This document shows, one piece after another, positions 8,249 to 18,173 of a stretch of DNA of 64,000 bases. The translations under genes and the position numbers were made by a program. Numbering within the stretch: the first letter of the stretch is position 1; every line of letters starts with the position of its first letter. The notes beneath the pieces are model-generated. The model ran no database searches. It worked only from the letters and a program-made list of their open reading frames with translations, and was not told the origin of the DNA. Origin of the DNA: Methanospirillum hungatei (GTDB lineage: Archaea > Halobacteriota > Methanomicrobia > Methanomicrobiales > Methanospirillaceae); contig NZ_CP077107.1 in assembly GCF_019263745.1 (NCBI RefSeq), forward strand, positions 2,480,001 to 2,544,000, given 5' to 3'.

Positions 8249-10165
8249 ATGAACCGGTGCATCAGATGGGTTCTTATAGGAACAATAATTCTTTTGTTTT
8301 GTGGTATCGTCTGCGCAGAGCCAATATCGGGATGGCATCCATCTGCCCGTGATTACTTTACCGTTCCGGGAGTCGGACAGAATACCGGGGATATATCTGT
8401 TCCGATTGTTCCTCAGGCAGCGCCTTCTCAATCACACGCCGCAGAAATGAATATGAGTTCTTCTGTTACTTCTGAATCCCTGGGAAATATTCAAACAGAA
8501 GGAGCCACGGAAGCACGAATTCTGGTCAGATATAATACTTCTGAAGTATCTGCCCTTGCGGATGTACAAATTGAAGGAGTGGCATTACAACAGGATTTAG
8601 GTGATGCACTTCCTGGTCTTGCTTTATTTTCGACAAAGGGGAGAAATGAGGATGAAGCGATAAAAGCGCTGTCTTCTCTTCCAGGAGTACTCTATGCAGA
8701 ACCGGATTATATCGTGTCAGTAGACAACACACCTAATGATCCAGAATTTTGGAGGCAGTGGGGCCTTTCAAACAACGGACAAGTCTACCGGGAAGGAATT
8801 CCTCCAGGAACTACAGGTTCTGATGGAAAATTTTTAAATGCCTGGGACATCTCAACCAGTTCCGGAGATGTTATAGTTGCAGTGCTTGATACTGGTGTTG
8901 ACTATACGCATCCTGAACTTGCTCCAAATATGTGGACTGGTCCTTCCGGAGAACATGGATACAATGTTATTACGGACACACCAGATCCCATGGATGATTT
9001 TGGGCACGGAACTCATTGTGCAGGAATCATTGGTGCTTCCGGAAATAATGGAATAGGTATAACCGGGGCAGCCTGGAAGACGAAAATAATGGCTGTAAAA
9101 GCTATTGGTTCAAATGGAAAAGCGTATATTTCAGATATAATCAAAGGGATCGAGTATGCGGCGGCAAATAATGCCGATATTATAAGTTGCTCTTTTGGTG
9201 GAGGAGATTATTCACAATCTTTGTATGATGCAATATCTGGCTCGCACGCTCTCTTTATTTGTGCTGCGGGAAATAATGGGATGAATAATGATCAAAAACC
9301 ATATTATCCAGCTTCCTATACGCTGTCAAATATTATCGGGGTTGCTTCTACAGCCGCTGATGACACGCTCTTTCCCTCCTCAAATTATGGAACAAGTGTT
9401 CATCTTGCAGCTCCGGGAGGTCATATCTACAGCACAATGATTACACGACCTGGTGGTAACAGGTATGCGTACCTGAATGGTACATCACAAGCGACCGCTC
9501 TTGTTGCCGGAATGTCCGCTCTTGTCCTGGATAAGGATGCAGATCTTACTCCTCAAAACATCAGAACTCTATTCATTGAAAATTCTGACAAAATTCCTGC
9601 ATTGAACGGAAAGGTTGCAGCCAATGGCAGAGTAAACCTTACTGCAGTCATGAATTTGTTTTTGGAAAAGGATGAAATTGTCCTCAAATCCGGATGGAAT
9701 TTTGTATCCGTTCCACGACCCCTTGCAGCAGGAAGTGACACCGCTATGATATTTGCAAAGGTAAGTTCAGGAGGTCATTCTGTGTTGGAATATATCAATC
9801 CTGATGGATGGAAACCTCTCAAAGGGTCGGATCTCATCACAATTATGACTGGATACTGGGTTTATTCAACAAAAGACGACACTGTGCCCTTAAAATACAA
9901 GAATTCACCTGAACCTGTCAGAAAATACATAAAATCAGGATGGAATACATATGGATTGCCCTCAAAAGAATCCATAGCCGCAAAAACCGCTCTTAATTCA
10001 ATCCAAAGTATCTGGAAATATGTTGTCGGATACGATTCATCTCTTCAAAAATATGACACTCCTATTATGAATGGAGGCCAGGGAGATCAGGATGATGATC
10101 GGATGCTCCGGCCATTTCAGGGATATTGGCTATATAGCGCTGGGAATGGCGAAATATCCGGATAA
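8249..10165 (+). CDS. Secreted subtilisin-like serine protease (S8)
   Basis: 638 residues. A signal peptide (about 1-24, ending near CAEP) is followed by an inhibitor-like propeptide (ARILVRYNT to GVLYAEPDY, about 80-155) and an S8 catalytic domain with the triad intact: Asp in VAVLDTGVDYTHPEL, His in DFGHGTHCAG and Ser in LNGTSQAT. The oxyanion Asn is in the FICAAGNNG segment. The C-terminus holds two copies of a ~80-residue unit starting LKSGWNFVSVP and IKSGWNTYGLP, probably for surface attachment or substrate binding. ATG 8249 is preferred to GTG 8240. Stands alone, divergent from the kinase and convergent with the methylase. Confidence 0.92.
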   Translation: MNRCIRWVLIGTIILLFCGIVCAEPISGWHPSARDYFTVPGVGQNTGDISVPIVPQAAPSQSHAAEMNMSSSVTSESLGNIQTEGATEARILVRYNTSEVSALADVQIEGVALQQDLGDALPGLALFSTKGRNEDEAIKALSSLPGVLYAEPDYIVSVDNTPNDPEFWRQWGLSNNGQVYREGIPPGTTGSDGKFLNAWDISTSSGDVIVAVLDTGVDYTHPELAPNMWTGPSGEHGYNVITDTPDPMDDFGHGTHCAGIIGASGNNGIGITGAAWKTKIMAVKAIGSNGKAYISDIIKGIEYAAANNADIISCSFGGGDYSQSLYDAISGSHALFICAAGNNGMNNDQKPYYPASYTLSNIIGVASTAADDTLFPSSNYGTSVHLAAPGGHIYSTMITRPGGNRYAYLNGTSQATALVAGMSALVLDKDADLTPQNIRTLFIENSDKIPALNGKVAANGRVNLTAVMNLFLEKDEIVLKSGWNFVSVPRPLAAGSDTAMIFAKVSSGGHSVLEYINPDGWKPLKGSDLITIMTGYWVYSTKDDTVPLKYKNSPEPVRKYIKSGWNTYGLPSKESIAAKTALNSIQSIWKYVVGYDSSLQKYDTPIMNGGQGDQDDDRMLRPFQGYWLYSAGNGEISG

Positions 10166-10169
10166 CTTT

Positions 10170-11144
10170 TTATGATTGATAATTCCTGATGATGAGTTCA
10201 TTTATAGAGCCCCGCTTCTCTCCAACAGAATTAATGAACCGTTTGGCCTGCACCCGTTCAATGAGATAATTCTGATAGAGATCATCAAAAAAATGATCTT
10301 CTGGATCTTCATTTCTGGGATCAGAATTGCTGAGCATAACCTTGGCTCCAACCTTATCAACTGTCTCAAAGAAGTCACAAAGACGCAGCTGGTCCTGCTC
10401 TGAAAATCCCTCTTTTGAGTACCCGGTAAATGAAGACGTTTTATTTAACGGTCTGTACGGGGGGTCAATATACACAAATGATCGTGTATCAATATAATCA
10501 ATGCATGAGCGAAAATCGCCATGAATAATGGTGGTATTTGTTAATAAGTTGGAAACCATCAATAGGTTTTTCTCATTTACAATTGATGGGTTTTTATATT
10601 TTCCAAAAGGGACATTAAATTCCCCTTTTGAATTTAATCGGAAAAGGCCGTTAAAGCAGGTCTTATTAAGGAATAATAACTGGGTTGCCCGGTTAATTGT
10701 TGCTTCTCCATATTGTGAATAGTCAAAGGATTGTTTTTCGTTATTTAATGCATTACGTATTTCGTAAAACATATCCGACTGTTCAGAACTGTCACAAGTA
10801 TCATATCGGTTCTGCAGGATTTGCAAGCGTTCAATGAGGGGGTGAACATCCTTCTTTATAACTTGCCAGGTTAGTATCAATTCATCATTTATATCACAGA
10901 TTATTGCTTCTTTTATTGGAAATAACTGGGCAATGTAAAAAAAAACTGCTCCTCCACCGACAAATGGTTCAATATATCTTGTTAATTTTCCATTTTGCAG
11001 TTCTACCGGAAACCGTGGATCAAATTCATAGAGTAACTGGCTCTTTCCTCCAGCCCATTTAAAAAAAGGCCTTGCATATTCATCATCACCCTTCGTTCGC
11101 CTTCCACGGATAGATTGCATAAGCTGTTTTCTGTCTTCTTTCAT
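10170..11144 (-). CDS. DNA adenine N6-methyltransferase, Dam/DpnIIM family
   Basis: 324 residues. SAM-binding motif I is FFKWAGGKSQLL, followed by the FVGGGAVFF motif and the catalytic YIDPPY motif (DPPY). The class (D12, Dam/DpnM) usually methylates adenine in GATC; the target here is inferred from the family only. No restriction endonuclease or specificity subunit is next to it, so it looks like an orphan methylase. It ends four bases after the protease stop on the opposite strand. Confidence 0.9.
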   Translation of the reverse strand: MKEDRKQLMQSIRGRRTKGDDEYARPFFKWAGGKSQLLYEFDPRFPVELQNGKLTRYIEPFVGGGAVFFYIAQLFPIKEAIICDINDELILTWQVIKKDVHPLIERLQILQNRYDTCDSSEQSDMFYEIRNALNNEKQSFDYSQYGEATINRATQLLFLNKTCFNGLFRLNSKGEFNVPFGKYKNPSIVNEKNLLMVSNLLTNTTIIHGDFRSCIDYIDTRSFVYIDPPYRPLNKTSSFTGYSKEGFSEQDQLRLCDFFETVDKVGAKVMLSNSDPRNEDPEDHFFDDLYQNYLIERVQAKRFINSVGEKRGSINELIIRNYQS

Positions 11145-11220
11145 TCCTGTCCATAGTTAAGTACCCATTATGAGAGATAATTCGGACGGATTATATTTGT
11201 TCGATCTAAATGTATAACAA

Positions 11221-12729
11221 ATGAAGAATTTTTTTTATCTGGTTCTGGGTCTGGTAATAAGTGGCCTTATAATGGTCATGCCCGAATCTGTCTTCATATC
11301 CTGGGAAATTCAGGCTACGGCAGCGGTAACGGCACTCATGATCATCTGGTGGATCACTGAAGCAATTCCTATTCCTGCTACAGCATTAATCCCTCTTGTC
11401 GGGTTCCCGCTGCTTGGAGTTCTGACTCCTGCTGAAGCATCGGCACCATATGCAGATAAAACAATATTCCTTTTTCTTGGTGGATTCATCATCGCCGCAT
11501 CTATGCAGAGATGGAATCTTCACCGGAGGATTGCACTCTCTATTATCCTTCTGACCGGCACAAGTCCTAAACGGATAATTCTGGGATTCATGATTGCAAC
11601 AGCTTTTATCTCTTTATGGATATCGAACACTGCCACCGCAATGATGATGATACCAATTGCGATTGCGATAATCGGGACAATTGGTATTGATGCATTTAGA
11701 GAAATAAAGGGTGACGAAGGAGGACTTGATTTTGCAAAGGCTTTGGTAATATCCATAGCATATGCTGCATCGATTGGCGGGCTAGGGACAATTATCGGTT
11801 CTCCTCCGAATGGAATTTTTCTTGCACAACTCAAGACTTTATTTCCTGATGCACCCACAATTGGATTTGTAGACTGGATGCTGTTTGGAATTCCTTTGGT
11901 GGCTCTTTTTATTCCGTTAACCTGGATATGGCTTGTCTATGGACCATATCGTCATCTCCCTGCACAATTGCCTCATAGCAGGGAAATCATAATTGAAGAA
12001 CTGAAAAAACTGGGGGCAATGTCACATGGAGAACGATGGACCCTTATCGTTTTTGTGATGACAGCACTCATGTGGATTTTTTCAGGGACGAAGAAAATTG
12101 GAGATTTAACCATTCCTGGTCTTGATATAATCTTTCCTGGAATAGATGATTCAACAATAGCAATGTTTGGAGCTATTCTGCTTTTTCTGCTTCCGGTTAG
12201 CATAAAAAACCGTGAATATACGATGAACTGGGAGTCGGTTTTAAAAATTCCCTGGGGTATTCTTATCCTGTTTGGTGGGGGAATCTGTTTATCTAAGGCA
12301 TTTATTAAGTCCGGGCTGGCTGATGAACTGGTGCGTCATCTGACTGGTTTATCTGTTCTAGATGTCTTATTCATTGTCTTATTGGTTGCAATATTGGTAT
12401 CATTCTTGACAGAAGTGACCTCCAATACTGCAATCGCATCAGTAATGATGCCAATTTTAGCAGTAACCTCAGTAAGCCTGATGATCAATCCAATTTTATT
12501 AATGCTTACTGCTGCCCTTACTTCATCTCTTGCGTTCATGCTCCCAGTTGCAACCCCACCAAATGCAGTTGCATACAGCACCGGATTTCTTTCGATGCGG
12601 GATTTGATGAGAACTGGTTTTATACTGAATATTGTCGGGATTCTCATAATAACTTGTTTTATGTACACCCTTGTGCTTTGGGCCCTTGGCATTTCATTTG
12701 ATTTACCTGCATGGGCAATAACTCCATAA
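11221..12729 (+). CDS. SLC13/DASS family anion:sodium symporter
   Basis: 502 residues with 11 or more membrane helices. Both halves carry the SNT substrate/sodium motif of the family: WISNTATAMMMIP near residue 140 and EVTSNTAIASVMMP near 400. Relatives carry dicarboxylates, sulfate or phosphate with sodium; the substrate is not determined by sequence. The ATG follows an AT-rich stretch without a ribosome binding site, suggesting a leaderless or short-leader transcript. No metabolic partner is adjacent. Confidence 0.88.
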   Translation: MKNFFYLVLGLVISGLIMVMPESVFISWEIQATAAVTALMIIWWITEAIPIPATALIPLVGFPLLGVLTPAEASAPYADKTIFLFLGGFIIAASMQRWNLHRRIALSIILLTGTSPKRIILGFMIATAFISLWISNTATAMMMIPIAIAIIGTIGIDAFREIKGDEGGLDFAKALVISIAYAASIGGLGTIIGSPPNGIFLAQLKTLFPDAPTIGFVDWMLFGIPLVALFIPLTWIWLVYGPYRHLPAQLPHSREIIIEELKKLGAMSHGERWTLIVFVMTALMWIFSGTKKIGDLTIPGLDIIFPGIDDSTIAMFGAILLFLLPVSIKNREYTMNWESVLKIPWGILILFGGGICLSKAFIKSGLADELVRHLTGLSVLDVLFIVLLVAILVSFLTEVTSNTAIASVMMPILAVTSVSLMINPILLMLTAALTSSLAFMLPVATPPNAVAYSTGFLSMRDLMRTGFILNIVGILIITCFMYTLVLWALGISFDLPAWAITP

Positions 12730-12966
12730 TATTATTGAGAAGATATTATATTCTTCTTAAAATTTTTAAATCTGAATTTATTAGGTGGTTTTTCTTTTGT
12801 TTCCTTCATATCAGAGGAAACTAATTAATAAACGGGGTCCGAGGTACTGAGAGGCTGACAGGGTATCCGCTCTACAAAGAATCATTGTGAATCAATAGTG
12901 CTGGATCTATGTCTTAGCTTTCAATATTCGATTATATTTGTCCTGGGAGTAAGAATGGAGGTTATA

Positions 12967-14076
12967 TTGAAAACTAAACTATTAATGACTGGTTTGCTTT
13001 TATGTGTTATATTATCCGGGATTGTTGTTGGTGACAGACTTCCCACACAGGTACCAGAAAACCAGAAAATTTCCATTTCCACGATTATTGATGTGGTCGG
13101 ATTTGTCTCTGACAGTTCATATATGTCAAGGACAATTGATTCATCTGAAACGCCTGTGACTACTGCACAATTAAGTAGTGGGTCAGCAGCAGATGCATAT
13201 CCATTGAGTACGAACCAGGTTCAGGCTCTTGCCGCAGCCAAATCGTCTACTTCCGGACTTACCTATTCAACCGGAACATATGACAATTCGGTAATCCTCA
13301 GTTCACTCACCGTGCCTGATTACATGCTTGATGATCTGGCATTTCCAGACATCGCTGCAGATGATCCCTGGTGGGGTAAGACATGGCAGTCTATCATGAA
13401 CTTGCTTGATTCGTCTTCCTATTCAAAGACACAGGATACTGAATATGGCAGTATTCATAACAGCCGGCTAATTCCGGGTGAATCAATCGCTATCGTCACG
13501 TTTTCTGATAGCATCCGCACAAATGGTGGCCATCTTATGCTGAACAAGCAACTTGACTTTGACTCCCAGAATAAGGGCCAAGGACTCAACAACCTTGAGG
13601 TCGAGAAGGTACTCACGTATGAAAGCATTGATGGTTCATTCCTTGTGGGGAGTGAAGAATGGAGTCTGGATGTTGCAGGTAACTACGCTGAAACGGATGA
13701 TTCAATACGGTGTGTATTTGCATCTGCCCAGGACAGTGTCATTCCGGCTTTCTGTAATGTTGTAAAAGCAAAGAGTGAACTAATAAACTTTAATAGTGGG
13801 CAGGTCTCGACAAAGGGCGGAATTCGTGCCGTTGCTGCATCGAGCGATGTTCCGGCTGGTTTGTTCTACCAGATTGCTGTTACTCCGGTACCTGGTTCTG
13901 ATTCTGGCTTTGCAGATGGAACGGTAAAAACACAATTTGCTGGTTCTATCATGGAGGCCCGCGGTACATCAGATAGTCCTTCGGCAACCAATCAATGGTC
14001 AGACAAGACTTCGGTATCCGGTGGAATTAAGAACTTCCAGAAGACATTCGGGTATGAATCTGGTTTGAAAATATAA
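12967..14076 (+). CDS. Secreted hypothetical protein
   Basis: 369 residues, not recognised. It begins with a signal peptide (MKTKLLMTGLLLCVILSGIV) and continues as a Ser/Thr-rich, soluble, beta-type sequence without cysteine pairs or known catalytic motifs. TTG 12967 is chosen as start because it is preceded by GGAGGTTAT with ideal spacing and gives a clean signal peptide; GTG 12898 or ATG 12955 would add an odd extension. A hairpin terminator follows. Probably an exported or surface protein. Confidence 0.7.
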   Translation: MKTKLLMTGLLLCVILSGIVVGDRLPTQVPENQKISISTIIDVVGFVSDSSYMSRTIDSSETPVTTAQLSSGSAADAYPLSTNQVQALAAAKSSTSGLTYSTGTYDNSVILSSLTVPDYMLDDLAFPDIAADDPWWGKTWQSIMNLLDSSSYSKTQDTEYGSIHNSRLIPGESIAIVTFSDSIRTNGGHLMLNKQLDFDSQNKGQGLNNLEVEKVLTYESIDGSFLVGSEEWSLDVAGNYAETDDSIRCVFASAQDSVIPAFCNVVKAKSELINFNSGQVSTKGGIRAVAASSDVPAGLFYQIAVTPVPGSDSGFADGTVKTQFAGSIMEARGTSDSPSATNQWSDKTSVSGGIKNFQKTFGYESGLKI

Positions 14077-14078
14077 GC

Positions 14079-14105
14079 TCGACCAAAAAAACTTTTTTGA
14101 GTCGA
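14079..14105 (+). terminator. Hairpin terminator after the secreted protein gene
   Basis: TCGAC (14079-14083) pairs with GTCGA (14101-14105), and inside it C plus a run of A pairs with a run of T plus G. It starts three bases after the stop at 14076, fitting transcription termination. Confidence 0.5.
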
Positions 14106-14261
14106 TCGTTACTCCTTAGAGAATGTACAACCAGATAAAAAACCAATTCTGCTGTCCCACATTGGCACTAGTATTGAACTAATCGGTGTTTCATACCCCA
14201 ATAATCGGAAAAAGGTAATATTTGGTATAAATAAATCGGTTTAAATGTAAAATTATTTGTA

Positions 14262-15206
14262 TTAGTGGGTTAATTTGATTTTATTTCCTTTAATCCTGAT
14301 TACTTCCATCTTTTTGAGATCTTCAATTACCTGATTCGTAAACTCAGGAGAAATCTTGTAGGAAATATAAATCTGTTGTTCTTTTTGAATCTCGGTAGAT
14401 GCCTTGTCAACTTCTTCTAATAACTCTTCTATGGTTCCTGCTTTTGTAACATGAAGGATATTCATGATATGCTCAACCATCTCCTGCTTTATGATGATTG
14501 AGTTTATAGCATGTAAAATAAAGTCTTCAGAAACATCATAACATTCAAGTTCTTCTTTTAACCGGTCAAAATCAATCCGTGCAATTAATTCAGGGCCAGT
14601 TTTAACTTTATAATCTACTTCCGCAAGAATTTTGTGAATTATTGAAATATTATAGGTTTTAAGATCCTCTTCTTCTGGAATAAGTCCGCTGGATACAGCA
14701 GATGAAAAAAGTAACTCTTCAACCGGTTTTATTTCTTTATATACAAGAGCCCCATCCTGGTATTCTACGACGTTATTATCTATCAGGACTCTATTTTTCA
14801 TCATGAAAGCAACCATTGATGAGAATAGTTCACTTGTATCTTCTTCTGATTCAGGTGCTTTGTATGCAATATCTCCGATATTTTTTCCTGTAAGACCTTC
14901 GATGGCGTATTCACGTTGCAGCTGAATAAGTTTTATTATTTCCTGAACCTCTTCAAGATCTGTGTTCTCATCATCATAGGATATATCTTCTTCCGACTGA
15001 ATATCTGCTTCTTTTTGTAGGTCATTTTTCAGGTGATCAAGATATGCAAACAAGTTATCATATGTTCCTTTAATAAAAATGGAGATTGATGTCTCAGACA
15101 CAGGTTCAATTCTTGCTGAAATCCCCTCTTTCCTGAAAAATTTTACTAATTGTTCAGCGTCTTCTGGATCAGAGAAGGTAAATGTATGACCTAGTACCAT
15201 ACTCAT
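14262..15206 (-). CDS. Hypothetical cytoplasmic protein
   Basis: 314 residues, acidic, mostly helical, without signal peptide or membrane helices; not recognised. The first ~75 residues resemble a small alpha/beta unit with a 'FSDPEDAEQLVKFFRKEG' style helix; the middle contains an acidic stretch (DIQSEEDISYDDEN) and the C-terminus ends in basic helices that look like a wHTH-sized unit, but no motif is firm. Well-formed reading frame with codon use like its neighbours. ATG 15200 (two codons in) is an equally good start. Function unknown. Confidence 0.65.
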   Translation of the reverse strand: MSMVLGHTFTFSDPEDAEQLVKFFRKEGISARIEPVSETSISIFIKGTYDNLFAYLDHLKNDLQKEADIQSEEDISYDDENTDLEEVQEIIKLIQLQREYAIEGLTGKNIGDIAYKAPESEEDTSELFSSMVAFMMKNRVLIDNNVVEYQDGALVYKEIKPVEELLFSSAVSSGLIPEEEDLKTYNISIIHKILAEVDYKVKTGPELIARIDFDRLKEELECYDVSEDFILHAINSIIIKQEMVEHIMNILHVTKAGTIEELLEEVDKASTEIQKEQQIYISYKISPEFTNQVIEDLKKMEVIRIKGNKIKLTH

Positions 15207-15335
15207 ATGTCAATCCATGAGATAATAAGAAGGTGGGATTGAATTTTTTTATGAGTCCTATTAAGAACCTCTCCGGAATAATTCGGATGAAAATGTAAGC
15301 AGGTTCAAGATATATCCTGTCTAACCTTCTTTCCC

Positions 15336-16718
15336 ATGTATAGTCAGGCCGGAAAATCTATCCTCCTGCTCATTTCTTCTCTTGCGTCATTTCTTGTTCC
15401 ATATACCGTTTCATCACTGAATGTGGCCCTTCCTGCTATAGGATCCGATTTTAGTCTTGATGCTGTTACCCTCGGCTGGATCACTACAGCGTATCTTCTT
15501 ATAGCTGCAGTCTGTATGCTCCCTTTTGGAAGAATTGCCGATATATACGGGAGAAAGCAGATTTTTATTGTTGGTAACCTGATATTTGCGCTTGGTTCTC
15601 TCATCGCTGCAATGTCCTGGTCTGGTTCGAGTATTATTGCGGCCAGAATGATACAGGGTCTTGGGGGAGCGATGGTGTTTTCTACATCAATGGCACTTGT
15701 AACAATTGTCTTTCCTCCAGGAGAACGAGGAAGAGCAATCGGAATTGTTACTGCCACAGTATATGCAGGATTGTCACTTGGACCAGTATTAGGGGGTATT
15801 TTAACTCAATTGTTTGGGTGGCCCTCAATATTTTTGATAAATGTTCCTTTAGCCCTGATCGTAGTTATCTTATCTCTAAAATATCTCAAAGGGGAGTGGA
15901 CTGACTGTGGAAAAACCAGATTTGATTATGGTGGAGCGATCCTGTATGGTTGTATGGTATTGGGGATCATGTATGGTCTGACGCAGCTCCCCTCTCTCAT
16001 AGGAATTCTCTGGATTGTGTGTGGTATTCTCGGGGGATTTTTTTTCGCACGATGGGAAAAAAAACAGGAAAAACCCCTCATTCATCTACAGATATTCAGA
16101 ACAAACCAGACATTTTTATGCTCAAATATTTCTGCCATGATCAATTATGCTGTCGTATTTGCAGTAGGTTTTCTTGTTAGCCTGTCCCTGCAATACAACC
16201 GTGGTTTTGATCCAGCAACAACGGGAATGATTTTATTAGCCCAGCCGCTTGTCCAGATGATCGTATCTCCTATATCAGGTAGATTATCAGATACGACAGA
16301 ACCTGCAGTAATTGCAACCCTTGGCATGGCTATTACAACAATAGGGCTTGGTATTCTCCTCATTGTCCTCCCGGCATTCTCCCTTATCTTTATCCTAATT
16401 GGACTTGCAGTGTTGGGCCTTGGGTATGGGCTTTTCTCTTCTCCAAATACCAACGCAATTATGAGTTCTGTTCATGCACAGGATCTGGGAATGGCATCAA
16501 GCATGGTCTCAACGATGCGGTCGATGGGGCAACTCATCAGTCTTGCGATAGCCATGATGGTTTTTTCTTTTATCATCGGGACCGTGGAAATTACACCAGA
16601 TGTATATCATCAGCTTGAGCAAAGTACCGAGTTTATTTTCATAATTTTTATTATTCTTGGTATATTTGGTATTTTCACCTCATACATCCGTGGGACTGTG
16701 CGGGGAGGAGAAGAATAA
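15336..16718 (+). CDS. MFS drug efflux transporter, DHA2 (EmrB/QacA) type
   Basis: 460 residues with 14 predicted membrane helices, typical of the DHA2 family. Motifs: LNVALPAIGSDF in helix 1, GRIADIYGRKQIF (the MFS loop 2-3 motif) near residue 65, and GxxxGPxLGG as GLSLGPVLGGIL in helix 5. It probably exports lipophilic or cationic compounds using the proton gradient. Stands alone; convergent with the YgjP-like gene 15 bp downstream. Confidence 0.9.
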   Translation: MYSQAGKSILLLISSLASFLVPYTVSSLNVALPAIGSDFSLDAVTLGWITTAYLLIAAVCMLPFGRIADIYGRKQIFIVGNLIFALGSLIAAMSWSGSSIIAARMIQGLGGAMVFSTSMALVTIVFPPGERGRAIGIVTATVYAGLSLGPVLGGILTQLFGWPSIFLINVPLALIVVILSLKYLKGEWTDCGKTRFDYGGAILYGCMVLGIMYGLTQLPSLIGILWIVCGILGGFFFARWEKKQEKPLIHLQIFRTNQTFLCSNISAMINYAVVFAVGFLVSLSLQYNRGFDPATTGMILLAQPLVQMIVSPISGRLSDTTEPAVIATLGMAITTIGLGILLIVLPAFSLIFILIGLAVLGLGYGLFSSPNTNAIMSSVHAQDLGMASSMVSTMRSMGQLISLAIAMMVFSFIIGTVEITPDVYHQLEQSTEFIFIIFIILGIFGIFTSYIRGTVRGGEE

Positions 16719-16733
16719 ATGTGATGTGGTTTT

Positions 16734-17951
16734 TTATAGAATCCATTCATGTCCATATTTCTTCAAGTAATCCCGACGTTCTTTGTAATCCGGCATCAGG
16801 TTCTCAACAACACTCCAGAATCGGGGAGAATGGTTTGGTTGAACTTTGTGAGCCAGTTCATGAACGATAACATATTCGATAATGGCTGGAGGGGCCATAC
16901 ATAGTCTGATATTAAGGACTATACTATGAGAAGTGCAGGTGCCCCATTTGGTCTTTTGATCTCTGGTTTTTAACGGAGGGGCGGGTATTTGTAAGATCTG
17001 TGCATACCTGATTACATGAGGCAGAGAAAACTCGATTAAAGCACCAGAGAAAAAGGAAGATAATGCGTTTTTCACAAATTCTTTTTCATGAAATTCTAAA
17101 AAATCAATAGGTATGGTAACAATCAGTTCCTGGTTTTTTCTCAAATAATGACCTTTTTGTCCTTTGGTAATCCGAATGATAAGCGAATCGCCCATAAATG
17201 GAATGGTTTCTCCGTCACAATACTGGCGTTCGGATGGAAGAGGACGATTACTTTGAATTGTATGTTTATAGATCCAATCTGCTTTTGCTTCTGCAAAAGA
17301 TTTGAGCTCTGCGATCGGAACATGGGTCGGTGATACGACACTCACCTCTCTATTTCGATTTATTTTAATAACAATCCGCTTTGCCCGATGGGATCGTTTT
17401 ATCTGATATGGAACTATTTGGCCATTGTATGTTATCATTCCTCCTTCATCGCCTGCAATTGGAGAATGAGTGATTGAATTATCTGGTGAATTGTTCTTCT
17501 GAGCAGGTAGTATTCCAATTCTTGGAGCAATCCATGCAGACTCCCTTTTTATAAAGGTAATGATGTCTGCCTTTTTCGTATCATAGGGTGCTGATACTTC
17601 AAGTTTTCCTGTACCATGAATTCGTAGTGTAATTCTTTTTGTCCTGGTATTTCTTCGAATTAGGTACGGAACTTCGGCATCGTATATCTGAACTGTACAA
17701 TCTTCAATTTCCGGTGGACAATCTGGTCGTGATTTGAAATATTCCCAGTATATCCAATCTTTCTCTGATTCTAAAAGATCAATTATCTCTTTCTTTGGAG
17801 TTAAACCTGGAACTTCAATTTCCAACCTCCCGTCATGATATATAAAAATCATGGGGGATTTTCTTCTTCTGTTGAGTACGATTTTGTAAGGGATGTTTGT
17901 ATCTCTGACTAAAAAAATTCCCGTATCCAATATTTCCTCTTCTTTTTTCAT
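16734..17951 (-). CDS. YgjP-like metallopeptidase with three N-terminal repeats
   Basis: 405 residues. The C-terminal part is the DUF45/YgjP zinc domain with VHELAH (H364 and H368 in HELAH) and a third ligand in NHSPRFW (H374). Ordinary family members are about 230 residues and have one N-terminal strand-rich unit. Here that unit appears three times: about 18-75 (IPYKIVLNRRRKSPMIF), 92-150 (VPYLIRRNTRTKRITLR) and 175-230 (VPYQIKRSHRAKRIVIK), each ending in an helix with 'DWIY' or 'AWIA'. Bacterial YgjP relatives have been linked to phosphohydrolase or peptidase activity; the archaeal role is unknown. No signal peptide, so cytoplasmic. Confidence 0.82.
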   Translation of the reverse strand: MKKEEEILDTGIFLVRDTNIPYKIVLNRRRKSPMIFIYHDGRLEIEVPGLTPKKEIIDLLESEKDWIYWEYFKSRPDCPPEIEDCTVQIYDAEVPYLIRRNTRTKRITLRIHGTGKLEVSAPYDTKKADIITFIKRESAWIAPRIGILPAQKNNSPDNSITHSPIAGDEGGMITYNGQIVPYQIKRSHRAKRIVIKINRNREVSVVSPTHVPIAELKSFAEAKADWIYKHTIQSNRPLPSERQYCDGETIPFMGDSLIIRITKGQKGHYLRKNQELIVTIPIDFLEFHEKEFVKNALSSFFSGALIEFSLPHVIRYAQILQIPAPPLKTRDQKTKWGTCTSHSIVLNIRLCMAPPAIIEYVIVHELAHKVQPNHSPRFWSVVENLMPDYKERRDYLKKYGHEWIL

Positions 17952-18173
17952 ACGTAATGTGGAGTTTGCTCTATTGCTTCAGAGTGCGTCCAATTTTCTT
18001 CTCAATGGTTGTTTCTTATGTCAATAATAAGATATGGTTATTTGAATGGTCATCAAACTTGGAAAGTAATTTGAGTATCCTTTTTTTTCGTTATAATCAG
18101 GATTATCTGAAATTGAGTTCTCGAAATATGAAATTCCTCAAAATTATATTCTACCAGGTCATAGTATGAGAAG

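Noticed and set aside
12835-12880. A CTGAGA-containing stretch like part of a TPP riboswitch, upstream of the secreted protein gene
   Set aside because: Only the CTGAGA core and a GGGGT before it match; the second half of the TPP consensus is missing and the gene downstream is not thiamine-related.
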